64,000 nucleotides of DNA from Bretschneidera sinensis (lineage: Eukaryota; Streptophyta; Magnoliopsida; Brassicales; Akaniaceae), in assembly GCA_023935145.1 (NCBI GenBank), contig CM043699.1:67930638-67994637 (forward strand), read 5' to 3'. The notes under the pieces are model-generated. The model did no database searches. It saw only the letters and a list, made by a program, of their open reading frames with translations, and was not told the DNA's origin. Both the position numbers and the translations under genes were made by a program. Below, piece by piece: positions 54,035 through 64,000 of the stretch (the first letter of the stretch is position 1; each line of letters opens with the position of its first letter).

Positions 54035-54549
54035 TGATTTATAGAGTTTTATTTATGTGCTTGTTCTTCAACTCAAAAATAAAAACAAGGAAATTACAGA
54101 GAGAAAAGAGAAGAAGAAGTTTGAGAATTTTGGGGGCTCCTATGAAGACTCATTCTTGCTTGTTCAGCTTGTATAACAATGGGAAAATCTCATTTATTTA
54201 TAAAGGCTTCCAGCTTCATCTCTGCCCCCTCATAACTGCCTTTTTCAAAAACCAAAATGTGAGATAATCATTATCCACCTATATTTCGAGATTTCTTCAA
54301 TTGATGAGAATATGTAGCCTTATCCCTTTCATTTTTGGGATAAGTTTTCCTTGTTGGTGGAGAGGCCACCAACAAACAAATTATTGATTAAATTTTTACC
54401 TATTTATATATGGGCATTTCATTCATTTACAACAGAATCCAATCTTGATTCAGTCTGCAATTATATGAGCCAAACATTGAAATCAAGTGTAATTATTAAT
54501 CCAATCCATGAAATAAACAATGAACAATAGTTATCCCATATTTATCACA
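54035..54549 (-). repeat. Cop-B 5' LTR (right edge tentative)
   Basis: Left edge TGATTTATAG next to the primer site. Proposed right edge ATTTATCACA, giving TGTGATAAAT...TATAAATCA in sense (515 bp). A minus-strand TATA lies at 54401-54410. A nearer edge at 54434 is possible but would leave TATA almost at the LTR start. Confidence 0.6.
54401..54410 (-). promoter_or_regulatory. Putative TATA box of Cop-B LTR
   Basis: TATATAAATA on the minus strand. Confidence 0.55.
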
Positions 54550-54554
54550 CTCTT

Positions 54555-55098
54555 TGATGGAGGGGGAAATTCCCCATTCAATATCACAATGACATGTGGC
54601 GTCCATTAAGGGCAAAGTAGGAATCCTATGGATTAAACAGGCCAACCAACCAATCAAAAAGCTACACTTGGACAAGAATATAACAATAAATTCAAACTGA
54701 AGCCTAATACTGCTACAATACTCTAGCTCATGGATAAAACTATTATTTAAATAATCTATAAAATATTCTAGCTTATGGATAACCCTAATCTTATCAAACT
54801 ATGAGAATTTTGTTCCTATCATGATACTTAGTGATTAGCCACTCTCCTAATTGGACCCTACTCCGAAACACTATATAAGGGGGCTCTCACCATTAAAAGG
54901 TACATTCAATCACTATTCACAGTTATTAGTTTTACATAACTTTCCACATCCTCAAAAAGTTCTATTCTAACTTAGGCATCGGAGAGTCCCCCGAAGGTAC
55001 ACCCCTCCGGTCCTCCGACGAAATTTTAAGATTTTTCTTCATTTCGTGTGTACCACGTCCCAACTTTACAGTTTATTGGTAGATTTTCGGCATCAACA
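54555..55098 (+). repeat. Tat 5' LTR
   Basis: TGATGGAGGGGG to TCGGCATCAACA, 544 bp. The R/U5 part 'AGGCATCGGAGAGTCCCCCG' with GGTACACCCCTCCGG is typical of Tat/Ogre-like LTRs. TATA at 54871-54880. Confidence 0.78.
54871..54880 (+). promoter_or_regulatory. Putative TATA box of Tat LTR
   Basis: CTATATAAGG in sense orientation. Confidence 0.65.
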
Positions 55099-55100
55099 TA

Positions 55101-55116
55101 TTGGCGCTAGAAGGGG
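55101..55116 (+). other. Tat primer-binding site
   Basis: TTGGCGCTAGAAGGGG, two bases after the LTR. The form TTGGCGC... is common in Tat/Ogre-like elements. I did not assign the tRNA. Confidence 0.6.
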
Positions 55117-55151
55117 CTTCTTACTCTTGAAGGAAAGAGAACCCCTCTATT

Positions 55152-56640
55152 ATGATGCCACCTAAGAATTTTGCCAAGAACACCATCGGTACCAGTTCAG
55201 TAGCCACCCGGGCTTCCACCCACAGCCAGCAGTCTGGCTCACGATTCTTTGTCATTTGGAAACATGCTACCTCTGATCACGATGACAGTGAACTACCTGA
55301 TGGACGCTCAAGCATGAACAACCCTCTCAGTTCAACCCAATAAACGTCGGTGTCCAAGAGAACCTAGGGGCACTCCTACACCAAACCAACTACTCCAGTG
55401 ACTCAAGAGCAATTTTGGAACTCACTCAACTTATCACAAGTTTGACCACCTGACTCTTGAGGAAAGTTTTCCTTTCTTCACCACCTCCACCTCAGCAAAG
55501 CCCTCGGCCAACGAGGCAACCTAATCTCAACAAATCAGCCCACAACCGCTCCAGTACCGGACCTTCTCTCCATCTTGAGTCAAAGTCATGAAGCTTCTCC
55601 ATCTCTAAAACTACACTGACCTATATATAAAGTTAGAACAAATTGACAGAAAAATAGGGGAGGTTTTCAAGGGAAGAAACACCAATGTCCTGGATGCACT
55701 CAACTCCCAGGCTCCTCCTTTCACGTAGGACATCCTTGATGCTTCTCTTCCTCAGTATTTTCAAATGCCCATCATAAAGGCCTACAAAAACTCCACAAAC
55801 CATATGGATCATCTCCAACTTTATAATACCACCATGATGCTGCATTGACATCCGAACGCTGTAATATACCAAGCCTTTTCTTTAATCCTCGAGAAGGCCA
55901 CAAGTACCTGGTACTCACATCTTAAGCCTAGCAATATTAGCTACTTTAAGGAGTTAAGTCATGCCTTCGCAGCACACTTTCTCAGTAGTAAGGGGCCTCG
56001 AAAGACTTCTGAAAGTCTCTTCAGCATCATTCAACGAAAGGAAGAGAAGCTCTGAGAATACATCTTGCAGTTTAATACCGCAGCATAGGAGATTCTAGAT
56101 CTCAATCCCACCATACAGACCTAGACATTTAAGAATAGGCTCAGATCAAGGTTATTAAGTTCCAAATTCACTAGGCGACCCCCCAAGCACATGAAAGATA
56201 TTCTTTCTTGGGCCGAGGTGTATATGATCGTCGAGGACGATCAGGAATTTTGAAGGGAAAGAGAATGAGGAACAGAAAAAAAAAAGGGACACCAATGAGC
56301 TGAAAGACAGTTCGGCAAAAAAAAAAAAAAAACCCCCCGCTAAAAGGGCAATGCGAAGAACACACGCTTATTTGAGAAATTTACTCCACTAAATGCCTCT
56401 AGAACTCATATACTCAGGAGCATCCAAGATCAAGACATTGTTAGCTAGCCTCCTAAGCCACTTTACACTAACAAAAATAAGGTTCGAACCAGATGGTGTC
56501 GATTCCATCGAGATCATGGGCATGACACTAAGGAATGCCACACCTTAAAAAATCAAATTGAATCCCTCATTCGTAGAAAATATCTAAATGAGTATGCCAA
56601 GGCTCGTTCATTCTGAAGAAATGAATAACGCCTACGACGA
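55152..56640 (+). pseudogene. Tat gag remnant
   Basis: ATG 55152 opens a 63-codon frame. Broken frames after it contain gag blocks: 'AFSLILEKATSTWYSHLKPS', 'HAFAAHFLSSKG', 'IQRKEEKL', 'TFKNRLRSRLL' and 'PKHMKDILSWAEVYM'. The C-terminal zinc-type motif is '[20 protein letters not shown]' near 56490-56560, followed by '[16 protein letters not shown]'. Many stops (several TAG at glutamine or tryptophan codons). Confidence 0.8.
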
Positions 56641-56730
56641 AGTCCTAGACGTCCATATAGACAGCCTCCTGAAAGGCCAAATCATTAACGTAGTAATTGC
56701 CAAAGTATTAGGCGGAGCTCTAGGCCAAGT

Positions 56731-56951
56731 TTGAAGAGAAATGGTCGGAATGATATACGTCCTCAGAATGACCGAAGTCATACAATCACAGCTATAAGGA
56801 TTATAAAAACAATTTACATGGGACCAGTAGTAGGAGGACAGTCCTCCAACTTTAGGAAAGCATATGCCCGATCAATAACATTAATCAATGGAACTCACAA
56901 GCAGGTCAAAATGGATAAGGTAATCTCTTTCACGGATGATGATTTGGAGGG
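56731..56951 (+). pseudogene. Tat protease, N-terminal part
   Basis: 'IYMGPVVGGQSSNFRKAYAR' and 'VISFTDDDLEGV' are typical of the region before and at the start of the Tat protease. The frame resumes at 58130 after the solo LTR as 'IPHDDAVVV', the block that follows in Tat elements, then is cut at 58162. Confidence 0.8.
56947..56951. repeat. Target-site duplication of solo LTR (GAGGG), left
   Basis: Exact copy at 58125-58129. Confidence 0.88.
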
Positions 56952-57266
56952 TGTTGACCTGTACTTGATTTTAATAATTACAAAACACTACTCTAATTAC
57001 ACTAACAATTTTATCTAAGTGTTTAAACGGTAAAAGCATTCAGCATAGAAACAAGATGCAAGAACTTAAGTAGATTCAGATGCCAAGACAAGACAAAAGA
57101 TCTAGAATATGCATTAAGATAATGAAAACAACTGTAAATCTCTCATGTTCAAATACTTAGCTTAGCATGTGACTCATTTTACAAAATATTTTTACAAAAC
57201 AATTAATACAAATGTTTTCAAGTCAAAAACAGTTTTGAAACATGAAAACTGAGTTGAAGGCCAACA

Positions 57267-57460
57267 CAGTCAACTGGCTCAATATACTAGTAGACTGGGG
57301 TATAGGACAAAAGGTCCCCAATCGACTGGTGCCAAAAACCCAATCGACGTGCAACTAGGACAGAGAGTTCCCAGTCGACTGGTACTCTCCCACGGCCTAA
57401 AAAATGAGAAATTTTCTCACTTGACCCAGTCGACTGGTACAAGGATCCAGTCGACTGGTA
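57267..57460. repeat. CCAGTCGACTGG palindrome cluster in solo LTR
   Basis: Five to six copies or variants of CCAGTCGACTGG / CCAATCGACTGG / CAGTCAACTGG within 194 bp, ending about 90 bp upstream of the TATA box. Confidence 0.9.
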
Positions 57461-57552
57461 ATTCGAAAATATGACCATTTAAGAAGCAGGACTTGAGCAT
57501 TTAATACACCAAACCTATCAAGTCAGTGTCTAACGGCCATATTGATTCAAGG

Positions 57553-57562
57553 CTATATAAAC
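57553..57562 (+). promoter_or_regulatory. Putative TATA box of solo LTR
   Basis: CTATATAAAC in sense orientation. Confidence 0.65.
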
Positions 57563-58124
57563 CCACTTCAATGAGCATTTTAAAAAAGAAGAGAACACAT
57601 TCAATTCACAAGTTTGCTCATTAATTCTCAAAAGTTTTGAAAAATTTATTGTTGAGCCGTTCTTCAAGGTTATTTTTGAAAGAGAGATATTGTTCATTTG
57701 TAAAAGCACTTATTGCTATCTCTCTATAATTTATTTTAAAACAAATCTCATTTATTGTAAAAGGGGAAAGAGTTGTAATAACTCTTAGAGTTTTTAGGAT
57801 TAAACACTTCTTTGTAGCTTCCGTGAGGAAGGGATTGATTTTAAGGTTTGTACAACACCTGTGAAGTTGTATGACTAAATATTTTAGTGGAGTACTTCAA
57901 GAAGGTTCCCTAAAGAGAGTGGATGTAGGGTCGGAAGGAATTCGATATTGCCCAACCACTATAAACTGAGTTTGCACTTTCTCTTCCTTAAACTCTTTTA
58001 CTTCAAGCACATTACTTGTTTGTATGCTTTGTGCATTTAACTGTTTTTATAAACTTGCAAAGTAATTAGCAAAAGTTTTTAAAAACCCAATTCACCCCCT
58101 CTTAGGTTTGAACCTCGGTTTACA

Positions 58125-58129
58125 GAGGG
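58125..58129. repeat. Target-site duplication of solo LTR (GAGGG), right
   Basis: Exact copy of 56947-56951. Confidence 0.88.
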
Positions 58130-59108
58130 GTTATAGATCCCTCATGATGATGCCGTGGTAGTTGATTACGCCCAAAACATAAAGCAGTTATTGTAGTATA
58201 GTTTTGGGGTGTCGATTCCACAGGGAAACAAGTTAATTACGAAAGAAGGTGTAAACTTTAACACTAACGATACTGATTAGATGAGAGAATATGAGTTTTG
58301 ATAATGCAATATTGTGTAAAAGAGTTGTGCGAATATAACGAAGAATATAAATAAGAAATAACAAGGTTCCGGGAATCCTCCTTAGGTTCGTTCCCTATTT
58401 CCACTCTTGATTCAAATTTTTATCTCGATTGCAAGTTTCACATCCTAAATAGGCAATCGGAAAGTATTCAATCAAGCACATTTATATCTCTAATATAATT
58501 GCTACAAATTACTCTTTGATTTCAATTTAAGCACACATGATTTATCTTATAGATTAGCAAGAAACGACAATACATTGCAATAATGATACCACAGTAATGG
58601 CCGATCTATAAGATAAATATACCGAAATCAATTACATCCAAACAACTTGACATAAGAAGAGCTTGACTAGACTTATGTAGAGTAGAAGGATGCAATCACT
58701 GGATTGAGAGAAACTAAAAGAAGAAGAATATAGAATACAGCTATCACATGAACTCAAATCCTTCTTAATTAATCAAAGAATAAATCATAGACAAAGTTTT
58801 AACAATAAGTCCATACAAATGAATCAAAAACAGGAAATAAGGAACAATAAAACCCTAAGGATTCATCCCTTTCCCTTGTTTGATGATTAGTTAGCCATGA
58901 AACTCAAGGTGGAAAAACAATATAGATGTTCTCCCCTTGATTTCTTGGCCATGGAGCTCAAGGTGGAAGAACAATGTGGATGTTCTCTCCTTGATTTCCA
59001 ACTCACTAAAACTTAAACAGAATGCTAAAAAACTTCTCTAATTTGTATCTGTCAAAAACTGTCTTTTTTTCTCATCGAGCTCGCCCCCCGGCTGCAAACC
59101 TTAAGCAT

Positions 59109-59118
59109 ATATTTATAG
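59109..59118 (-). promoter_or_regulatory. Putative TATA box of Ath-D LTR
   Basis: CTATAAATAT on the minus strand. Confidence 0.55.
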
Positions 59119-59180
59119 CCCACGAGGGAGAGCTGTCTTTGCACAACCTTAATTTGAGTCTGAATTGGAGTCCAGAAGCA

Positions 59181-59395
59181 TGTACGCACTGCTGGCTTTG
59201 TCTGAGCGTGCGCCTGAGCGCTGGAAAGTGAAGGCTGGAACGTGAAGGTGGGTCCAGCAGCATGTGCGCGCTACTGGCTTTGTCTGAGCGTGCGCCTGGG
59301 CGCTGGAAAGTGAAGGCTGGAATGTGAAGGTGGGTCCAGCAGCATGTGCGCGTGTCCAAGTGTGCGCCTAGGCGCTGGAAAGTAAAGGTGCAGCA
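59181..59395. repeat. 82-bp tandem repeat in Ath-D LTR
   Basis: About 2.6 units. TGTACGCACT / TGTGCGCGCT / TGTGCGCGTG start at 59181, 59263 and 59345. Each unit contains GTGCGCCT(G/A)(A/G)GCGCTGGAAAG. Confidence 0.9.
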
Positions 59396-59441
59396 TTAGT
59401 TGGCGAGGGGCGCGGCGCTGATGGCCGAGGGGCGCAGCGCT

Positions 59442-59595
59442 GGTTCATGGGCGCCTAGGCGCTCACTCTTGTTTGCCTGGGCGCTGGGGCGCTGGTTCAT
59501 GGGCGCCTAGGTGCTCTCTTGTTTGCCTGGGCACTGGGGCACCGGTTCATGGGCGCCTAGGTGCTCACTCTTGTTTTCCTGGGCGCTGGACAGTG
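59442..59595. repeat. 50-52 bp tandem repeat in Ath-D LTR
   Basis: Three units starting GGTTCATGGGCGCCTAGG at 59442, 59494 and 59544, each with GCGCCTAGGCGC-like palindromes and CTGGGCGCTGG. Confidence 0.9.
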
Positions 59596-60215
59596 AGAGG
59601 TGAGGCGCTGGGCTTTGTTCTAGAGGCCTGAACTGTTTCTGCTAAAACTGACATAACTTTCACTAAAAAAATCCTTTTTTTGAACCGTAAAATTTTCCAA
59701 AAAATAGACTTCTGGATCTTTCTAAGCATATATGGCTCATCTCCTGGTTCTTCCTACATCAATACAGTTTAATCTGCAAAGATGATTGATCTGTACGGGA
59801 AATTCTGGCAGTTTAGTGAAACTCCTTCAGCTTGTATGCAGAAGTGCACACACTAGTGTGCCTACCCTTAACTTGTTCCAAAGTGATGCACACACTTGTG
59901 TGCAGTCTTTCAACTCAATGTAATTTATTTCTCCAACCTTGGTTTAGACTTTTAATCATCTTTAAATCATTTTTGGAAATGTCTAAACCTTGGACAAAAA
60001 CGAGCACCGACACCCAAGATCTTTTGGCGCTTTAAACATGGATCGCTTTATCATCTCTTTTGTACTCAACGCACGTGAAAATGCATCGAATTAAGTCAAT
60101 GATTTATGAATAACACTTTAGAGTTATCAACATGTAAAAGTGCGATTACGACCGAGATTAACCCTAAAGTGTTAACAATTAAGTATTGTTTAGATGCATT
60201 TTATGACTTTCATCA

Positions 60216-61949
60216 CAACCCCCAACTAGCTTATTGCTAGTCCCTAGCAATTCAAGTGAAAGACATGAAATGAGTTCTTTATTTAGAAATTAATGCAAAA
60301 TACAACAATGCTAGTTTTAACCAAGAGTGATTCAAAAATATTTGTCTCAAAAATCATGCATAACAGATAGCATATAGAATCATTAAATTTCACTCAAATC
60401 CAAAAATAATTCAAACATCAATCTTAAAATCGTTATTGACTTTTAACATCCGTCTTACCACAATCCATTAATCTGAACTTCCGGATGATTTTATGCACAA
60501 TATTCATGAATACAAGTCTTGGCCTCTAAAAAAAATAAATCGTGTGACATCAATCACAAAAACAAGCTCCATAAGCTTACATTTCAAACCACTCTCCACT
60601 ATTGTAGAAAAATCACATTACATTGGATCAATAGGTCTTTAATAAGCTTGTAACGTTCGGTTAAGGTAAAGGCTAAGAAAGAATGGGAATAATTCACAAG
60701 TAAAAGAACTTAATCTCTTAGTTTTGAACATAACTCTTTAAGCACTGGATAACCTTACTTCAGTACCCAACTCTTCCAACCATTTTTATTTATTTATTTT
60801 TCTTTTCGAGGATTGTTTTCTCAACAAATCACCATTTGTTTTTCTTTTCTTTTGTATTTTGGCATAAAAGACCATTCACCTCCTTTTTCATTTCTTTCTT
60901 TTCCACAACCCCCAACTTATCTCCTTTAATGTACTTGGGTTATGGTAGTGATATTTTTTCATATTTCTACCCTTACTAATTTTAAGTGCTTCTCACAATA
61001 TGTGTATAGTTAAATTCTTTTTAAGAGAGAGGTAAGGATAAAATATTCTCTTTAGGCTTATAAGGGTAAGTGAATGGGTTTTTGAAAGAAACCAGACTCA
61101 ACTTCGTTTTCAAGAAAAAGGCTCAAATAGGTGACTAGTGATATATATCGCAAGGGTAGGTTTGAAAGGCTCAAACGGTTCAAAAATAGCCTATATCATA
61201 TCCTAAGTAATGTGCATTCTAGGAATTCGCCTCAAGTGGTTATCAAGTAAGTTCTAGAGCTTGCCGAGACCGCAAAAATATTCACAAAATAATCACACAT
61301 AAAACTTTTCTAAATGCTTACGATTAATCATACAATCTTACCACAAGCTAGAGTCTCTAACCAAATCAAGATTGATACTTAAATTAATTTCAAACCGAAG
61401 CAAGATTTAATTTCTTCTAAGTGCTATATGCTATCTCAATTAAGGTCATATCATTGACATGTGAATAACTCCAAGGCTAACACAAAGCATCCTAAAAACA
61501 AACTTTTTTTTTTTAAATTATCCTAACAAACAAAACGTAGGAAAGTGACACCAAGTAGTTCAATGGAAAAAGGAAAGAAATGTGTTTCCTCCACCCCCAA
61601 CCTAAACATTGCATTGACCTCAATGTGAAAGAAAAAGGAAAAGAAACTCCCTTTGTTAGCCAAAAGTGCACAGAAGCTAAAAATTGTGCACCACCATTTG
61701 AATTGCTTCGCATATTTGTCCCTGAAAAAGAAACACGAAAGTAAAACTGGAAAATAGGAAAATACTAATAATAAACACGAAAAAGAATTATGAAAAGAAA
61801 AGAAAAAAAATAAACAAATAAAAAGGATGTGCTTTGGGGTGCCTCCCATGAGTGCTAAGTTTTACATCTTCAGCCAGACAATGCACCACTCTCACTGATG
61901 GCCTCATTGTGGTGCTGAAAATGAGGCTCCAAACTCAATGGCCTCAGTG
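60216..61949 (-). other. Ath-D polypurine tract and noncoding region
   Basis: Next to the LTR the minus strand reads GTTGGGGGTTGTG, the polypurine tract (60216-60228). The remaining 1.7 kb is AT-rich without a credible frame. Near 61830-61880 it shares CTCCCATGAGTGCTAAGTTTTACATCTTCAGCC-type sequence with the region after pol in Ath-A (about 24300), confirming that RT-integrase is deleted and not displaced. Confidence 0.75.
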
Positions 61950-64000
61950 TTAATCTTTTGGCAAGGAATACTTAAAGTCCACCACATATGACTCAAGTGT
62001 TCTTAGTGTTGCCCATTTACAATCAGCAGTAGGGTATTTGATTCCCGCATCCATGTGACTTCTCTCAAGCAACTTCTCAAAGCATGTTTGCCCAGATTTC
62101 TTAATAAATCCCTGTGACTTATCACAAATATCAATAACGTTAACAACATGGGGATAAATTGAAGAATCATTGAACTCAAAATTATTAGGAAGGAATTCCA
62201 AAGAGTTAGAATTATCTTCAATGTTCTCATCCTCTAAATTAAGCTTATCAATCATATAAGTGTTGAAACACTCATCCTCTTCAATTGGCTACCTTGAGAT
62301 TCGGAAAACATTTACCTCTAAAGTCCTATTTCCAAATGATAATGTCATTAGACCATTCCTACAATTAATGTGGGCATTAGCAGTGGCAAGGAATGGTCTT
62401 CCAAGTATCAAAGGAATTTTGGACTCTGTATTTACCATAGAAACAGTATCTAAAACCAAGAAGTCAACAGGATAATAGAAATTATCAATTTGTAACAAAA
62501 TATCTTCTACAATACCTCTTGGTTTTCTTACCGATCTATCCGCTAGTTGAAGTATCACGGAGGTTGGTTTAATCTCACCTAAACCGAGTTGCAAGTACAT
62601 GGAGTATGGCATGAGGTTCACGCTAGCTCCCAAATCTAGCAATGCTTGGCCACAATATTTGTTTCCAATTTGGCAAGCCACTGTTGGACAACCCGAATCT
62701 TTATATTTGGGCGGTGTCTTGCTATCAATTACCGCACTTGCTTGCTCCGTTAAGAATGCAGTCTTCTTAACATTGTGCCTCCTCTTGAGTGTGCATAGAT
62801 CCTTGATGACTTTAGCATAATAGGGAATCTGTTTTATAACATGAAGAAGAGGGAGGTTAATCTTAACATGCTGAAGTTGTTCAAGAATCTCGCCTTTTAG
62901 TGCTGAATTTCTCTCCTTAGGTTTAAGGAGAGCTTGAGGGAAAGGTACCGGTGGAGAATAATCATCATGGGCCTCCTGTTCCTTGGGTGCTTTATCCTTG
63001 TTGTTCACAGTATTAGGAATCAAGTGTGGTGGTAGTGTGGGTCCATCAATTTTCTTACCACTGTGGGTGATTATGGCGTTAACCTCTTTAATATTTTGAT
63101 TTTTCGGATCAGAGGTTTGTGCCATATGTTGTCCCCTTGGATTTTGTTGCAGCTGCGAAGGGAACCGACCTTGCTCTTGAATTGTCAAGAAACTAGTCAA
63201 CTTGGTGAGTTGACTTTTTATCTCCTTTTGCTCATCTTTGATCCCTTTTCGCTCTTCTAGCACCCGTTGATTTATCTTGCCTTGTTCTTCCACACTCTTG
63301 GCATGTACTTGCAGAAATGACTTAAATATATCTTCCAAAGGTAAAGATTGTTGTGGTGCATTAGATGAGGTTGCTTCGGGTTGCCATTGGGTACTAGAGT
63401 GGGGATGAGGTTGCATATCGGATCTCCAACGGGTGCTAGTTTGGGCTAGGGGTTGTGTATCGGGTCTCCAATTAAAATTTGGATGATTCTTCCAACCGGG
63501 ATTATAGGTGTTAGAATAGGGTGAGTATGGTTTGCTAGAGGATATACCTAAAGCATTACACTCTCCTTTCATCTCAAAATAGGTTGGACAATCCCTAGGC
63601 ACATGATCTACCCCATTACACATGAAACAAGGCTCACGGAACTCTACCCTAGCAACTGGTTCGGGGGCTCTAGCATCCTTGGCTCTTAAGACTTCAATTT
63701 CCTTAGTTAGGGCCTCTAAACGGGCTTTAAGGCTGTCCTCTTCCTTAAGTTGGTAGATTCCAGCGGGTTGATTTCTCCTAGTACTTTCCATGGCACTCGG
63801 TCCTGTCTAAGTGGGGGCTTTTTCTGATAAGTCATCTAGGAAATCTATGGCTTGATCGGGATCTTTTTGAAGAAAATCCCCATTACACATCATTTCTATG
63901 AATTGCCTCTCCCTACTTAGGAGTCCATCATAGAAATAGCTAACTACCCGCCAACTTTCATACCCATGGTGTGGACAAGAATTTAAAAGGTCCTTGAAAC
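61950..64000 (-). pseudogene. Ath-D gag-protease, running off-window
   Basis: A single minus-strand frame from the window edge to 61950 is broken only by TAG at 63807-63809 (at the tryptophan of 'PT-W-TGPS') and TAG at 62289-62291 (after 'VFRISR'). Gag end: 'CPHHGYESWRVVSYFYDG' and 'FIEMMCNGDFLQKDPDQAID'. Knuckle CFMCNGVDHVPRDC. Linker 'FLTIQEQGRFPSQLQQNP'. Protease '[18 protein letters not shown]', 'QLADRSVRKPRGIVEDIL' and '[18 protein letters not shown]'. The frame ends after the first RT residues ('DAGIKYPTADCKW'), followed by out-of-context sequence. The protease active site D-L-G-A-S is intact. Confidence 0.9.

Larger units (their letters stand above)
51077..54549 (-). mobile_element. 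Cop-B: minus-strand Ty1/copia element, truncated
   Basis: Reading on the minus strand from right to left: 5' LTR (about 54035-54549), primer site, a leader with minisatellites, gag, zinc knuckle, protease, integrase, then the integrase-RT linker, where it meets the Tek-2 LTR at 51076. RT, RNase H and 3' LTR are absent. Gag and protease blocks are copia-like ('WWIDSSATRHI'). Confidence 0.87.
56952..58124 (+). repeat. Solo copia LTR
   Basis: 1173 bp, TGTTGACCTG to CGGTTTACA, flanked by GAGGG on both sides and lacking internal sequence. It is therefore a solo LTR left by LTR-LTR recombination. The ending 'AATTCACCCCCTCTTAGG' is typical of copia LTRs of the SIRE/Maximus or Ivana-like kind. TATA at 57553-57562, with a GTCGAC palindrome cluster at 57267-57460. 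Confidence 0.88.
54555..58162 (+). mobile_element. Tat-type gypsy element, 5' part, with nested insertions
   Basis: Plus-strand element: 5' LTR (54555-55098), primer site, a decayed gag and the start of the protease. The protease is interrupted by a solo LTR (56952-58124). It resumes for about 35 bp and is then cut by the Ath-D LTR at 58163. Assigned to Tat by gag ('[20 protein letters not shown]') and protease ('FTDDDLEGV...HDDAVVV') blocks. Confidence 0.83.
58163..60215 (-). repeat. Ath-D 3' LTR
   Basis: 2053 bp, TGATTACGCCC to GACTTTCATCA. The ends match the Ath-B LTR in reverse, but it is about 690 bp longer, chiefly because of GC-rich tandem repeats (59181-59395 and 59442-59595) and the 59830-60005 block shared with 1660-1820. 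Minus-strand TATA at 59109-59118, so the repeats are upstream of it. Confidence 0.85.
58163..64000 (-). mobile_element. Ath-D: Athila-type element lacking RT and integrase
   Basis: Minus-strand element with a 3' LTR (58163-60215), polypurine tract, 1.7 kb of noncoding sequence, then a pol remnant, protease and gag continuing off-window to the right. Between 'DAGIKYPTADCKW' (the first block of RT) and the 3' noncoding region, all of RT, RNase H and integrase are deleted. Gag-protease is well preserved with two TAG codons only. It inserted in the Tat protease. Closest relative here is Ath-B. Confidence 0.88.

Noticed and set aside
54035..54434. Shorter Cop-B LTR ending at ATTTACAACA
   Set aside because: It would place the TATA box within about 30 bp of the LTR start. 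The longer version to 54549 gives better terminal symmetry.
61513..61849. Phe-rich 108-codon minus-strand frame
   Set aside because: Low-complexity translation of an A-rich noncoding region between Ath-D pol and its LTR; no counterpart in Ath-A.
1..64000. A novel biological system such as a host gene cluster or defence island
   Set aside because: Every frame of convincing quality belongs to a known transposable-element family; no tRNA, rRNA or multi-exon host gene could be recognised by eye.

Overview
This window is plant nuclear DNA that consists almost entirely of transposable elements. I see no intact host gene, tRNA, rRNA or CRISPR array. The evidence for a plant is the set of element lineages. 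There are Athila-type Ty3/gypsy elements primed by tRNA-Asp, Tekay/Del-like and Galadriel/CRM-like chromoviruses primed by initiator tRNA-Met, a Tat-type gypsy, Tork-like Ty1/copia elements, a plant L1 LINE, and the end of a CACTA transposon. The mix suggests a eudicot, but I cannot name the species. A density of nested insertions like this is typical of pericentromeric or other heterochromatic DNA.

Layout from left to right. 1-1413: 5' LTR and primer site of a minus-strand Athila element (Ath-E) whose body lies off-window to the left. 1414-1825: fragment related to the LTR of Ath-D. 1826-20928: plus-strand copia element (Cop-A), split in its RT gene by a 14.8 kb minus-strand chromovirus (Tek-1, 3769-18576). 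Tek-1 is itself interrupted at the start of gag by a full-length L1 LINE (10322-16008). 20929-21775: LTR-like remnant. 21781-31299: complete, very young minus-strand Athila element (Ath-A) with two LTRs, a 5-bp target duplication and near-intact gag-pol. 31305-33861: an orphan LTR. 34017-39040: plus-strand Athila (Ath-B) without RT. Its integrase gene is broken by the 5' half of another Athila (Ath-C, 39041-42275). 42276-42890: unassigned. 42890-44953: rearranged chromovirus (Chr-G) with a small inverted integrase piece. 45481-45845: CACTA end. 45846-51076: truncated second Tekay copy (Tek-2). 51077-54549: minus-strand copia (Cop-B). 54555-58162: Tat element that carries a solo copia LTR (56952-58124). 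58163-64000: minus-strand Athila (Ath-D) that has lost RT and integrase and runs off-window.

The nesting gives relative ages. Cop-A is older than Tek-1, and Tek-1 is older than the L1. Ath-B is older than Ath-C. Tat is older than both the solo LTR and Ath-D. Ath-A is the youngest dated insertion: its LTRs differ by about three substitutions and one 21-bp repeat unit. It carries one frameshift and two adjacent TGA codons, so it is probably not autonomous as it stands.

The most notable unexplained structure is in the LTR promoters. In LTRs of several unrelated families, a cluster of short CpG-rich palindromes or GC-rich mini-repeats lies about 50-500 bp upstream of the TATA box. The core differs by family (CGATCG in Athila A/C/E, GTCGAC in the solo copia LTR, CCGCGG in Cop-A, GGCGCC-like in Ath-D), but the position is the same. 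This deserves a systematic check. No undescribed enzymatic or defence system is evident.
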